Assembly (NCBI RefSeq): GCF_002080435.1
Contig: NZ_CP020538.1
Span: 2,847,501-2,911,500, forward strand
Direction of reading: 5' to 3'
Source of the DNA: Sphingobium herbicidovorans
GTDB taxonomy: Bacteria; Pseudomonadota; Alphaproteobacteria; Sphingomonadales; Sphingomonadaceae
DNA: 64,000 nucleotides
Translations under genes and position numbers: made by a program
The notes under the pieces: generated by a model
The model's input: the letters and a program-made list of their open reading frames with translations, nothing else
Database searches by the model: none
What the model was told of the DNA's origin: nothing
In this document: positions 1 through 8,966 of the stretch, piece by piece
Layout: each line of letters starts with the position of its first letter
Position numbering within the stretch: position 1 is the first letter of the stretch

Positions 1-32
1 GCTTGCGACTGCTTTCGATGCGTGCGTCCAGA

Positions 33-1328
33 TCAGTCTTCGTGGCGGAGGTTCGCGCTGCCCGCCTGATGCGATGGGCCAGCATGCAGGTAGATGTCGC
101 GCTGGGGATAGGGCAGGCCGATGCCATGCGTCTGAAAGAGGTCCCACAGCCGGTTGAGGATGTCGGACTGCACATTCCCCACACCCTGTTCAGGATCGAG
201 TATCCAGACCATGATGTCATGTTCCAGCCCCCGTTCGCCGAAGGCGAGGAGCCATACTGTTGGCTCGGGCTTTGGCAGAACCCGATGGGATGCCTTGGCT
301 GCCTGAATCATCAGCTTTTGCGCCAGGTTCAGGTCGCTCTCATAGGAAATGACGACGGGAATGTGGATGCGGACGTCCCGGTTGGAAAAGGACCAGTTTT
401 CCACGGCCTGGGTCATGAGTTGTTCGTTCGGGATCAGATGTTCCTTGCCATCGCGCGTGATGACGGACACCGCGCGAACGCCGATCTTGTTGATCGCCCC
501 GAACGTATCACCGACTGCAATCACGTCTCCCGGCTTGACCGACTTGTCCATCAGCAGGATCAATCCGGCGATCAGATTGCCAAAGGTTTTCTGAAGGCCG
601 AAGCCAACGGCAAGACCCAGCGCGCCGGAAAAGACCGTAAGCGTCGTCAGGTCGATCCCCAATATATCGACGCCAAACAGGATCGCCACGACCACCACGG
701 CAAGGCTTCCCAATTTCTGGAACAGCGCGCGCTGTGAAAGATCGAGGGCTGAAAGGCGGCCCACTGCATGTGTCATGATGCGGTTGGCTATTCTGGTCGC
801 GGCAAACAATATGGCGCCGACGAGCAGGAAGTTGACGACGTTGAGCAAGGATATCCGCCGGCGGCCAACATGCAGCGCAGTGGCGTCAAGGCTCGTCGTC
901 AGCGCCCCGACTCCGCCGAGGGCTGCGGCCAGGGTCAGGACGAAAGCTACTGCTGCGAGAAATATGCACATCCACAAAGGCAGGCTGGCGATGCGCAGCA
1001 CATAGCCCGTGGTCATCATGAGCGCGCCGCTGAATGCGAAAGCGATGATCATCAACGCAGGCTCTGCAAATGGCAGCAGCGCGAGAGGAAGAATGAGGAT
1101 GAGCGCCCCTGTCGCGAAACGCAGAAGGTCCGGGACGCGCTTGCCCAGCAATGCGCCTCGCGTCCCCACATCGGATCGCATCCACCGGCGAGATGCCGGT
1201 CCGCCCCAACGAGCGGCCGCTTCGCCCGCGATCACGGCAAAGGCGACGAGCGATCCGGCGATCACCAGTTGCGCCATGCTGGAGTTCCAGCCCATGTCGG
1301 ATAACCAGATCTCGATAGCTTCGGTCAT
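33..1328 (-). CDS. MscS-family mechanosensitive ion channel
   Basis: Inner-membrane channel predicted to open under membrane tension and release small solutes on osmotic downshock. The 431-residue protein has about seven hydrophobic segments (near residues 20-40, 68-88, 90-110, 118-140, 162-180, 205-225, 230-258). The last is the pore helix with the glycine/alanine pattern GALGLAVGFGLQ (235-246) and KTFGNLIAG, followed by KPGDVI, where the MscS beta domain starts. An alpha/beta cytoplasmic domain fills the C-terminus. It is longer than E. coli MscS (286 aa) because of extra N-terminal membrane helices. It is divergent from the next gene with a 233-bp gap in which I see nothing distinctive. 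The family call is secure. The ion preference and the threshold cannot be read from sequence. Confidence 0.93.
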   Translation of the reverse strand: MTEAIEIWLSDMGWNSSMAQLVIAGSLVAFAVIAGEAAARWGGPASRRWMRSDVGTRGALLGKRVPDLLRFATGALILILPLALLPFAEPALMIIAFAFSGALMMTTGYVLRIASLPLWMCIFLAAVAFVLTLAAALGGVGALTTSLDATALHVGRRRISLLNVVNFLLVGAILFAATRIANRIMTHAVGRLSALDLSQRALFQKLGSLAVVVVAILFGVDILGIDLTTLTVFSGALGLAVGFGLQKTFGNLIAGLILLMDKSVKPGDVIAVGDTFGAINKIGVRAVSVITRDGKEHLIPNEQLMTQAVENWSFSNRDVRIHIPVVISYESDLNLAQKLMIQAAKASHRVLPKPEPTVWLLAFGERGLEHDIMVWILDPEQGVGNVQSDILNRLWDLFQTHGIGLPYPQRDIYLHAGPSHQAGSANLRHED

Positions 1329-1561
1329 GGGTGCACCATCTCATGAAGGCGGCATGGACACCGCATGGCACTGGACAACGCCATTTCATCCCTTTCGTCG
1401 CAATTTTCGGCGCAGTGGGCAAGTGAGGGATGGCCGCGCCACCGAAACCGGTTTCGTGCGTTACCGGCTCTGTGGGGACGAACAGCAAAAAAATCGCCGA
1501 CCGCCATAACGCTTCTTGCTGTTAGACCGCATGCACGCCACCGCCGCATCAACGAGGTCCG

Positions 1562-3337
1562 ATGACATTACCCCAATGGCTTTCAGTCGCCACCCTGGCC
1601 GGGATGATGGCGCTCTTTCTTTGGGGTCGTTTCCGTTACGATGTGACCGCGGTCATTGCGCTGCTTGCGGCACTGCTCATCGGTGTCGTCAAGCCGGAAG
1701 ACGCCTTCAAGGGCTTTGCCGACGATATCGTCATTATTGTCGGCTCTGCGCTTGTTATCTCTGCCGCTGTGCGGCGATCGGGGGCCATCGAGATCGCCTT
1801 GGGTTTTCTGTCCGGGCGGGTGAAAAGCGTTCGGTCACAGCTTCTCGTGCTGACCGGATCGGTGGGCGTTTCATCCGCGCTGGTCAAGAATGTGGGAGCG
1901 TTGGCGATGCTGATGCCCGCCGCTTTCCAGATGGCGAAGAAGAACGGAGCCAATCCATCGGTTTTCCTGATGCCCATGTCCTTCGCATCGCTGTTGGGCG
2001 GGTTGATGACCCTTGTTGGCACGTCCCCCAATATCATCGTCAGCCGCGTGCGCGAGGAGATGACCGGCGAGCCATTTGGGATGTTCGACTATTTTCCGAC
2101 CGGTTTCGGCTTGCTGCTGGTCGGGCTTATTTTCCTGCGCTTTGGATACCGGCTGCTTCCTCGCGACCGTCGCGCGGCGCCGACCATGGGGGAGGCGCTC
2201 AACATTTCCGGTTATGTCACGGAAGCGTCCGTGTCGGAAGATTCCGAGGCGATTGGCGAGACGATCGCGGAGTTCACGGAGCGTCATGACAACCAGATCG
2301 CGGTGATGAGCCTGCTGCGCGGTGACATGCAGGGCACGGTCCACCCCAACGTCCATCTGCGGCAGGACGATATATTGATCCTCTCCGGTGAGCCTGACGC
2401 GCTGGAGCGGGTGATCGCCCGCGACCGCCTTTCGCTCACCGGGGAAGGCAAGGCGATGGCCGAGGGGCATGAGGGAGACGAGATCGGCGTGATAGAGGCG
2501 GTGGTCACGACGGATTCCGCGCTGATCGGCCGAACGGCTGGCCGCCTGTTACTTCGCGAGCGTTTTGGCGTGAACCTGATCGCCATATCGCGGGCGGGCG
2601 AACATCTTACCCGCAAGATTGGCCAGATCGTGCTTCAGGCGGGCGATGTCATCGTCATGCAAGGGCCGGTCGCCTTGCTGCCTGATCGCCTGCGCCAACT
2701 CGGCGCATTGCCGCTAGCGGCGCGGGAAATGCAGCTGGGCAAATCGAAACGTGGATGGCTCCCCATCCTGGTTCTCGCCACCGCCATGATCGCCACGGCG
2801 ACTGGTGTAGTTCCTGTTGCGGTGGCTTTCTTTGCTGCGGCCGGGGTGGTTGTCATTGCTGGCGCGCTGCCGGTGGGCGAGGCCTATGAGGCTGTGGAGT
2901 GGCCGATCCTCATCATGTTGGCCGCGCTGATCCCGCTCAGCGAAAGCCTGCAAACAACAGGTGCATCGGATGTGATCGCAACGGGGCTTGCGCGTGCTGC
3001 GACGATGTTGCCGGCCTGGGGTGCTGTCGCGTTGATCCTGGTAGCGGCCATGGCGGTCACGCCGTTCCTCAACAACGCCGCAACCGTTCTGGTAATGGCG
3101 CCCATCGCTGCCGTTTTCGCCAATGACCTGGGATACCGCCCGGAAGCCTTCCTGATCGCGACTGCCATCGGAGCGGGTTGCGATTTCCTCACGCCGATAG
3201 GGCATCAGTGCAACACGCTGGTATTCGGACCTGGCGGCTATCGTTTCAGCGATTACGCCCGTTTGGGCATGCCGCTGTCCCTGATTGTGGTGCTGGTCGG
3301 CACACCGCTCATTTTGTGGACCTGGCCGCTGCGCTGA
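1562..3337 (+). CDS. SLC13-family anion permease with two RCK_C (TrkA-C) domains
   Basis: Predicted sodium-coupled or proton-coupled inner-membrane transporter of the divalent anion symporter family (sulfate, dicarboxylates or similar). The 591 residues show an N-terminal membrane half (about 1-200), two cytosolic RCK_C regulatory domains (about 215-295 and 300-380), and a C-terminal membrane half. Each membrane half carries the substrate-loop signature of the family: LVGTSPNIIV near residue 155 and TPIGHQCNTLVFGPGGY near 545. Conserved asparagines (LVKNVGA; FLNNAATV) are present. The start ATG follows a GAGG ribosome-binding sequence by 4 nt. Proteins of this layout are often labelled sulfate or citrate transporters, but the substrate cannot be assigned here. 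Confidence 0.92.
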   Translation: MTLPQWLSVATLAGMMALFLWGRFRYDVTAVIALLAALLIGVVKPEDAFKGFADDIVIIVGSALVISAAVRRSGAIEIALGFLSGRVKSVRSQLLVLTGSVGVSSALVKNVGALAMLMPAAFQMAKKNGANPSVFLMPMSFASLLGGLMTLVGTSPNIIVSRVREEMTGEPFGMFDYFPTGFGLLLVGLIFLRFGYRLLPRDRRAAPTMGEALNISGYVTEASVSEDSEAIGETIAEFTERHDNQIAVMSLLRGDMQGTVHPNVHLRQDDILILSGEPDALERVIARDRLSLTGEGKAMAEGHEGDEIGVIEAVVTTDSALIGRTAGRLLLRERFGVNLIAISRAGEHLTRKIGQIVLQAGDVIVMQGPVALLPDRLRQLGALPLAAREMQLGKSKRGWLPILVLATAMIATATGVVPVAVAFFAAAGVVVIAGALPVGEAYEAVEWPILIMLAALIPLSESLQTTGASDVIATGLARAATMLPAWGAVALILVAAMAVTPFLNNAATVLVMAPIAAVFANDLGYRPEAFLIATAIGAGCDFLTPIGHQCNTLVFGPGGYRFSDYARLGMPLSLIVVLVGTPLILWTWPLR

Positions 3338-3377
3338 ATTTGACTTCGCAGAGGATCGCGGAGGCGTCGGGCATTAA

Positions 3378-3452
3378 TGGTGACCCCTACGGGAATCGAA
3401 CCCGTGTTTCAGCCGTGAGAGGGCCGCGTCCTGACCGCTAGACGAAGGGGCC
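3378..3452 (-). tRNA. tRNA-Glu (anticodon CTC), CCA encoded
   Basis: The minus strand folds as a complete tRNA of 75 nt including the encoded CCA. The acceptor stem GGCCCCT pairs with AGGGGTC (one G-U pair). The anticodon arm reads CGGCC-CTCTCAC-GGCTG, giving anticodon CTC. The T arm is ACGGGTTCGATTCCCGT. The body closely resembles E. coli tRNA-Glu, including the TTCGTCTAG D-arm start. It decodes GAG, the favoured glutamate codon of this GC-rich genome. No integrase or duplicated tRNA 3' end is visible nearby, so it does not mark an island here. Confidence 0.95.
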
Positions 3453-3539
3453 TTGGCCGCATTGGCGGCTGGCAGGCGGTCGCGTTTAGGAGCGCCGTCG
3501 CTTGCCGTCAAGCGAAACCGCGACCGGATTGAGCCACAT

Positions 3540-3571
3540 AAAAAACCACCCCATGTTTTCACACGGGGTGG
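3540..3571 (-). terminator. Intrinsic terminator of the candidate sRNA
   Basis: On the minus strand CCACCCC pairs with GGGGTGG (7 bp, 12-nt loop) and is followed directly by TTTTTT. This is a textbook Rho-independent terminator and the only strong one between sapC and the tRNA gene. Confidence 0.85.
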
Positions 3572-3650
3572 CCAAGGTTCAGGGAGGAGACGCCTCCAAA
3601 GGGGGAGGCGCCCATACGACACACCCGAAAGGGGGGCAGGTGCGCCGTAT
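3540..3650 (-). ncRNA. Candidate trans-acting small RNA with C-rich loops
   Basis: Minus-strand transcript of about 110 nt predicted from three features. A sigma-70-like promoter lies just upstream. Two internal hairpins follow: CATACG pairs with CGTATG, extended by CACC/GGTG, around a loop containing CCCCCC; then CGCCTCC pairs with GGAGGCG around CCCTTT. Next comes a single-stranded CTCCTCCCTGAACC stretch complementary to Shine-Dalgarno sequences. The transcript ends in an intrinsic terminator. C-rich loops that bind ribosome-binding sites are the hallmark of several alphaproteobacterial sRNAs (for example GsrN of Caulobacter and the cuckoo RNAs of Rhizobiales). I cannot assign this RNA to a named family. 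No plausible protein fits the same stretch. Confidence 0.72.
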
Positions 3651-3656
3651 GTTTGA

Positions 3657-3685
3657 AAGATAAAGAAGGTCTCCGTCACTTTCAA
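3657..3685 (-). promoter_or_regulatory. Sigma-70-type promoter of the candidate sRNA
   Basis: The minus strand reads TTGAAA (-35), a spacer of exactly 17 nt, then TATCTT (-10). This predicts a start near 3650, at the first base of the first hairpin. The agreement of promoter position and RNA structure supports both calls. Confidence 0.65.
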
Positions 3686-3736
3686 GTGGCGAGTGAAAAC
3701 CTTTTCCCTAGCGCGCTGAAAAAGACGATTATTCCG

Positions 3737-4525
3737 TCAGGCCTGGGCCGACTGGGGCGCCTGCGGGACAGAAATAGGGCCTTTGCCCTGTGCGACCTGA
3801 GACTCGAAAACCTCGCGTATCAGTTGCAGGGAGAACAGGTGGGCATGGATCAGGGGCAGCATGCCGTTCTGGCTGATCTTGCGCAGTTGGTCGCCGCGCA
3901 TGTCGCGCAGCTTTTCCTCGTTCACCATGCGGAAGCCGCGATATACGAACGGCTGATCATTGCCAGGAACCTGAATCGCGACCTCGCCATCCATCAGCAG
4001 GTCAAGTTCCTTGAGGTCTTTCATGAACTGGCCGGTACGGGCGGCAGCCTGCTCGAAATCTTCGCAGAATTTGAGAACCCCTTGGGTCAGTTCACTGGGC
4101 TTGCTGTCCTCGAACAGGGGCTGGCCTTCGTCAAATTCGCCGACCGCTTCGCTGGTCGGATCGAAGCAAAGCGACAGTTCGTCGCTGTCGGGGCGCAGCT
4201 TCGCCAGCATCCAGGGGTAGCGGCGAACATAAGCCGGCACATAGGCGGGCCCGCGCAACTTGCCTTCATCGTCGAGGAAGGTGTTGACGCCTTCGTTCAG
4301 GCCCATCAATGCGAGCGGCACGGCCTCGTCGCCTGCGGAAAAGATGATCGGGACGAAGCGCTGAGCCGCGACGAATTCATCGACGGTCAGGGGAACGGCA
4401 TGCTGCTTGGTGAGGAAGGGCGCGGTTTCCACCGTCCGGCTGCGATAGGCCGCATGATCGACGCTGTTGAGCGGCAACAGGTCGTTGTAGAAGACAGGAA
4501 GATTATTCGCGGGCGCGCTAGCCAT
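3737..4525 (-). CDS. SapC family protein
   Basis: Member of the SapC family, named after an S-layer-associated protein of Campylobacter. Its function in alphaproteobacteria is unknown. From the preferred start at 4525 the protein is 262 residues, beginning MASAPANNLPVFYNDLLPLN. An upstream ATG at 4621 would add 32 residues with no family character. Visible family features are the N-terminal FYNDLLPLN block, FVPIIFSAGDEAVPLALMGL and the aromatic PAYVRRYPWML. No signal peptide or membrane helix is seen. It stands alone between a candidate sRNA and the broken oxidase gene. The family call is firm and the role is open. Confidence 0.88.
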   Translation of the reverse strand: MASAPANNLPVFYNDLLPLNSVDHAAYRSRTVETAPFLTKQHAVPLTVDEFVAAQRFVPIIFSAGDEAVPLALMGLNEGVNTFLDDEGKLRGPAYVPAYVRRYPWMLAKLRPDSDELSLCFDPTSEAVGEFDEGQPLFEDSKPSELTQGVLKFCEDFEQAAARTGQFMKDLKELDLLMDGEVAIQVPGNDQPFVYRGFRMVNEEKLRDMRGDQLRKISQNGMLPLIHAHLFSLQLIREVFESQVAQGKGPISVPQAPQSAQA

Positions 4526-4656
4526 GATGCTGTTCCATTCTGTCAAAAGCAGCGCGTGCGTAGGCGCCGCCTTTCCTAAAAACTGGGTCAGGGCGATAAA
4601 GACCTTGGCGAGGCGAGGCAATCGCTTTGTCGGGGCGTGCCGGGCTTCCTTTCGCC

Positions 4657-6095
4657 CTATCCTTCTTCGGGGCGCGGTATCAGCTTGTCCGGGTTCATGA
4701 GGCCTTGCGGGTCGAAAGCAGCCTTGATCGCGCGCAACGCGTGGAGCCGGGCCGGGCTGGCCAGGCGACCCAGTTCAGCGCGCTTCATCTGTCCAATGCC
4801 ATGCTCTGCTGAAATGGAACCACCGACGGCGACGACCGCGTCATGCACGAAGGCGTTGATCGATTGGCCGTCCGTGGCGATCCAGTTTGGACCGTCGAGC
4901 GTGCCTTTGGGCGCCCGGACATGGAAGTGAACATTCCCATCGCCCAAATGCCCGAATGATGACGCGGTCGTACCGGGGAAGGCGCGTTCCGCAGCTGCGG
5001 CCGCATCGATCATGAAGGTGGGCATTCGCGCTACGGGCACGCTGATGTCAAATTGGAGGGCCGGACCTTGCGCGCGTTCGGATTCAGACAGCGATTCGCG
5101 GATCCGCCAGAAGGCCGATGCTTGCGCATCATTGGCGGCGATCGCGGCATCCACCGCGAGGTTTTTGTCCATTGCCTGTGCAAGTGCATCTTCAAGCCGC
5201 TCCGCCGGGCCGGGATCGGACAAGTCGGCATGATCCACTTCTATCAGCACGTGCCAGGGGGTTCGCGTCTCAATGGGGCATCGGGTGCCGGGAATGTGGG
5301 AAAGCACATGACCCAGTCCATCGTCGGCGATAATCTCGAACGCCTCTACGCTGTCGCCCAGGCGCGCCTCTGCCAGGCGGAGCAGCGCCAGCGCGTCGGC
5401 GGGGGTGCGGACACCCACCCAACCGACGGCGCGGGCGGAGATGGCCGGAACGAGGCGCAGTGAGGCCGCGGTGATGATGCCGAGCGTTCCTTCCGCGCCG
5501 ATCAGCAATTGCTTGATGTCATAGCCTCGGTTGTCCTTCTTGAGCGCGTCCAGCCCCTGGAAAATGCTGCCATCGGGCAGGACGGCCTCAATCCCTTCGA
5601 CGAGCGCTCGCATGGTGCCGTGACGCAAGACCTGAGTACCACCAGCGTTTGTGGATATCAGTCCGCCGATCGTCGCAGAGCCCTTGGCGCCGAGGCTGAG
5701 CGGGAAACGGCGTCCGGCTTTTTCGGCTGCATCATGCAACGTCGCCAGGATGACGCCCGCTTCGCATATGGCGAGATTGTCGTCGGGTGAGAGGGCGTGA
5801 ATGCGGTTCATCCGGCGCAGTGAGAGAATGAGCGCCGACCCATCGGGGGAGGAGTTGCGCCACCGACCATCGACGTATTTCCGCCCTGCGGCACAAGTGG
5901 AATTCCAAGCTGGCCGGCAAGGGTGACCGCCGCTGCGACCTTTTCTGTACTGTCGGGCTGCAGGATGGCGGGCGACGCGCCGTGGAATCGGCCGCGCCAA
6001 TCGGTAAGCCAGGGCGCGATGTCGTCCGGTTCCGTTACGACACCCTTGGGCCCCAGCAGCGCCACGAAACGATCTATGATCTCTTGTCCTATCAT
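4657..6095 (-). pseudogene. FAD-linked oxidase (D-2-hydroxyacid dehydrogenase type), frameshifted
   Basis: Two minus-strand reading frames together encode one flavoprotein of the GlcD/D-lactate dehydrogenase family, which oxidises 2-hydroxy acids with FAD. The N-terminal part starts at 6095 (MIGQEIIDRF) and reaches the FAD-binding block VPQGGNTSMVGGATP. The rest continues in another frame from DGSALILSLRRMN and carries LIGAEGTLGIIT, the FAD-oxidase C domain and the C-terminal SAEHGIGQMKRAEL signature. The switch lies at a run of five G (plus strand 5845-5849). Adding one base would give a single 479-codon gene, the normal family length. There is no other damage, so this is either a very recent inactivation or a sequence error. 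The substrate is not determinable. Confidence 0.85.
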
Positions 6096-6106
6096 GGGAC
6101 GATGCT

Positions 6107-6607
6107 ATGCCCCGGAATTCATCGACGGTTCAACCACCGGCTCCTAGCGTGCCGCCCCAAAAGGGGTTCGATTTGCTTCCTTCTGTTCTGCTGCTTCTCG
6201 TTGCGCCCGCTGGCGAACCCGTGCGGCTTGCGCAGATGATGATCGAACAGCGGGTCATCATCCGCGTGCCGATAGCGAAAAAGGGGCGAGCCCCAGCACA
6301 CATTGCGCCGCAGGCCGGACGCGCCTGGAAAGAAAAGAAGGGGCCGCGATGTATCGCCCTGCGATCGATAAGGTCCGCCAGCGTAGTAGTGGATAATGGC
6401 GTCGATCTTTTGCTGGCGGACAATCACCGCTATCGCGCGCGATTGGAAAGAGGCTGTAATTCTAACGGTTTCTATTCGGGATTTTATGTCGAGCCGGACG
6501 GTGATGGATCGCTTTGTTCAGGACGGGACGAATTGCAGGCCCGCAGCGGATTGACTTGCATCATAGGCAGTTTCAGGCGGCTGGAGCCGGCCGACCCGGA
6601 AGATTAG
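6107..6607 (+). CDS. Uncharacterised four-cysteine protein
   Basis: No function recognised. The 166-residue reading frame holds a convincing protein core from about residue 44: MMIEQRVIIRVPI, then CIALRSI, VDLLLADNHRYRARL, FYSGFYVEPDGDGSLCSGRD and CIIGSFRRL. Four cysteines (about 82, 117, 137, 151) are spaced as if to form two pairs. The first 43 residues include a hydrophobic stretch (LLPSVLLLLVAP) that could be a signal peptide, or the true start may be the ATG pair near 6236. I recall similar small proteins from other sphingomonads, but none with a known role. It lies divergent from the FAD oxidase, only 11 bp away if the first ATG is used. Confidence 0.6.
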   Translation: MPRNSSTVQPPAPSVPPQKGFDLLPSVLLLLVAPAGEPVRLAQMMIEQRVIIRVPIAKKGRAPAHIAPQAGRAWKEKKGPRCIALRSIRSASVVVDNGVDLLLADNHRYRARLERGCNSNGFYSGFYVEPDGDGSLCSGRDELQARSGLTCIIGSFRRLEPADPED

Positions 6608-6729
6608 GGCGATCGGCAGGGTCTCTGTTGCGCGATTTCCTTGACAAGAAGCCGATATTTCAGCAAGGCGCGCGCGATTTCCTTCGCATTTCAAAAGCGG
6701 CGGAGAGCCTCTTTGTCCCGGACAACTGA

Positions 6730-8100
6730 ATGACTTTTGCCGATCTCGGCCTATCCGATGAATTATTGAAGGCCGTTAATGAGGCCGGATATGACACGCC
6801 TACGCCGATTCAGGCGCAGGCTATCCCTCCCGTGTTGATGATGAAGGACATTATCGGCATCGCTCAGACGGGGACGGGCAAGACCGCCAGCTTCGTCCTG
6901 CCGATGATCGACATCCTGGCGCATGGCCGCGCTCGCGCGTTGATGCCGCGATCGCTGATCCTGGAACCCACGCGCGAACTGGCTGCGCAGGTTGCCGAGA
7001 ATTTCGAGAAATACGGTAAATATCACAAGCTCAACATGGCGCTGCTGATTGGTGGCGTGCAGATGGGCGATCAGCTCAAAGCCCTGGAAAAGGGCGTCGA
7101 TGTGCTGATCGCGACGCCTGGGCGCCTGATGGACCTGTTCCAGCGGGGCAAGATATTGCTGAACGGCTGTTCGATGCTGGTCATCGACGAAGCGGACCGG
7201 ATGCTCGACATGGGCTTCATCCCGGACATCGAGGAAATCTGCACCAAGCTGCCTTCGCAGCGGCAGACGTTGCTTTTTTCCGCGACGATGCCCGCGCCGA
7301 TCAAGAAGCTGGCCGATCGCTTTCTCACCAATCCAAAGTCGATCGAGGTGGCCCGGCCCGCCACTGCGTCGATTAACATCACCCAGCGGCTTGTTAAGGT
7401 CGATTCGCGCAAGAAGCGCGATGCTCTGCGCGCGATGCTGGAAGCCGAGGATGTGTTGAGCGCGGTGATCTTCTGCAATCGCAAGACGACCGTGCGCGAC
7501 CTGAACAAGAGCCTTCAGCGCCACGGCTTCAAGTCGGGCGAAATTCACGGGGACATCGACCAGTCGGCGCGTATCGCCGAACTGGAAAGGTTCCGCGCCG
7601 GCACGGTCAACATTCTGGTGGCGTCGGACGTGGCTGCCCGTGGGCTGGACATCAAGGGCGTCAGCCATGTGTTCAACTTCGACGCGCCCTGGCATCCCGA
7701 TGATTACGTCCATCGCATCGGACGCACGGGCCGCGCAGGCGCGAAGGGTGTAGCTTATACCTTCGTCACTGCCGAGGACGCAGAGGCGATCGACAATATC
7801 CAGAAGCTGATCGGGCAGAAGATCGAGATGATCAATGCGCCGGTCGCGGCGTCGCCAGCAGCCGTGTCGCAGGAGAGCGACGAGGAACCCCGCCGCGCCC
7901 AAGCCGAACGGAAGCCGGAGCGCAAACCCGAAAAGCGGCGCGATGACCGGCGGCGCGAGGAGCCTCGTGCGGCTCGGCAGGATTCTGCACGGCAGGAGCA
8001 AGCTCCGCGGCCACGCCGGCCTGAACCGGTGAATGATGGGCCGGATGATGGCTGGAACGGCCCGGTGCCCGAGTTTCTCTCCTTCGGATTTACGGGCTGA
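6730..8100 (+). CDS. DEAD-box ATP-dependent RNA helicase (RhlE-like)
   Basis: ATP-dependent RNA helicase that remodels structured RNA, typically in ribosome assembly, mRNA decay or cold adaptation. All helicase motifs are visible in order: Q motif (TPTPIQAQAIP), motif I AQTGTGKT, PTRELA, TPGR, DEAD in VIDEADRMLDMGF, SAT, then in the second domain VIFCNRK, ASDVAARGLD and HRIGRTGRAG. The two RecA domains end near residue 375. A charged tail rich in R, E and K follows (about 385-440) and ends in FLSFGFTG. Such tails help to bind RNA. The 456-residue length fits RhlE-type enzymes. The 120 bp before it hold a TTGACA hexamer at about 6639, but no matching -10 that I trust. Confidence 0.94.
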   Translation: MTFADLGLSDELLKAVNEAGYDTPTPIQAQAIPPVLMMKDIIGIAQTGTGKTASFVLPMIDILAHGRARALMPRSLILEPTRELAAQVAENFEKYGKYHKLNMALLIGGVQMGDQLKALEKGVDVLIATPGRLMDLFQRGKILLNGCSMLVIDEADRMLDMGFIPDIEEICTKLPSQRQTLLFSATMPAPIKKLADRFLTNPKSIEVARPATASINITQRLVKVDSRKKRDALRAMLEAEDVLSAVIFCNRKTTVRDLNKSLQRHGFKSGEIHGDIDQSARIAELERFRAGTVNILVASDVAARGLDIKGVSHVFNFDAPWHPDDYVHRIGRTGRAGAKGVAYTFVTAEDAEAIDNIQKLIGQKIEMINAPVAASPAAVSQESDEEPRRAQAERKPERKPEKRRDDRRREEPRAARQDSARQEQAPRPRRPEPVNDGPDDGWNGPVPEFLSFGFTG

Positions 8101-8151
8101 AACCTGTCCGAAGAAGCGCCTGCACTTGTTCATTGAGCGGGGGCAGGCGGT

Positions 8152-8847
8152 CTACAGAAGTCCCATCGCGCGCAGGCTGCTGTGCCCCTGTGATCCGATG
8201 ATGATGTGGTCATGAACCGCAATGTTGAGACGCTTGCCCGCTTCGGCGATCTGGCGCGTTATATCTATATCCTGGCGGCTGGGTTCGGGAGAGCCGCTGG
8301 GATGGTTATGCACCAGAATCAGCGCTGACGAACCCAGGTCGATGGCGCGGCGGATGACTTCGCGTGTGTAGATGGCGGCCTGATCGATGGACCCGTCGCC
8401 CATATGCTCGTCCCGGATCAGCATGTTGCGGCTGTTGAGGTGCAATACCCGGACGCGTTCCACGGTCAGATAAGCCATGTCTGCGCGCAGATAATCGAGC
8501 AGCGCCTGCCAACTCGCCAGCACCGGCCGCTCGGCAACGTCGTTACGCAACATCCGCAGCAGCGTCGCATGGACGATCTTGACAGCGGCGATGCTGGTGT
8601 CGCCCATGCCGGGCATGCGTGCAATGGCTTGCCAGTCCGCCGTCATCAGGCCGCCGATGCCGCCAAACTCACGCAGCAGCGCCTTGGCCAGCGGTTTGGT
8701 ATCTCGTCGGGGTATGGCGAGAGCAAGCAGATATTCGATCAGTTCATGATCGTGCAGTGCTTCACCGCCGCTGTCCGCCAATTTTTGCCGCAGCCTTGCA
8801 CGATGCCCCGCGCCATCATGGCTGACCGCAACATCCCTATCCGCCAA
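8152..8847 (-). CDS. radC: RadC-family JAB-domain protein
   Basis: Member of the RadC family, historically linked to DNA repair, although a direct repair function has been questioned in E. coli. The protein has an N-terminal helix-hairpin-helix region (about 40-95, including GGLMTADWQAIARMPGMG) and a C-terminal JAB/MPN metalloprotease-like domain. The JAMM metal signature HNHPSGSPEPSRQD is complete, with an acidic residue in strand one (HLNSRNMLIRDE). Its length of 231 residues is normal. It is divergent from ydbH. The chemistry of RadC metal centres is unproven, so this is a family assignment only. Confidence 0.93.
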   Translation of the reverse strand: MADRDVAVSHDGAGHRARLRQKLADSGGEALHDHELIEYLLALAIPRRDTKPLAKALLREFGGIGGLMTADWQAIARMPGMGDTSIAAVKIVHATLLRMLRNDVAERPVLASWQALLDYLRADMAYLTVERVRVLHLNSRNMLIRDEHMGDGSIDQAAIYTREVIRRAIDLGSSALILVHNHPSGSPEPSRQDIDITRQIAEAGKRLNIAVHDHIIIGSQGHSSLRAMGLL

Positions 8848-8966
8848 TGCCTTATCATCCTTTGTTCAGACAGATGGACCTATGCGTTGCACATTTGCGG
8901 GGCAAGGATATTTAAGGGGCGCTGGACGTTATGCAGGCGTTACGGATCAATGGTTGAAAGCCGGGG

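Noticed and set aside
3378-3452. tRNA-Glu as a genomic-island attachment site
   Set aside because: No integrase, no duplicated 3' end and ordinary genes on both sides.
3653-4579. 308-codon open frame antisense to sapC
   Set aside because: The SapC family match on the minus strand is clear. The plus-strand product looks like no protein family and would overlap the sRNA promoter.
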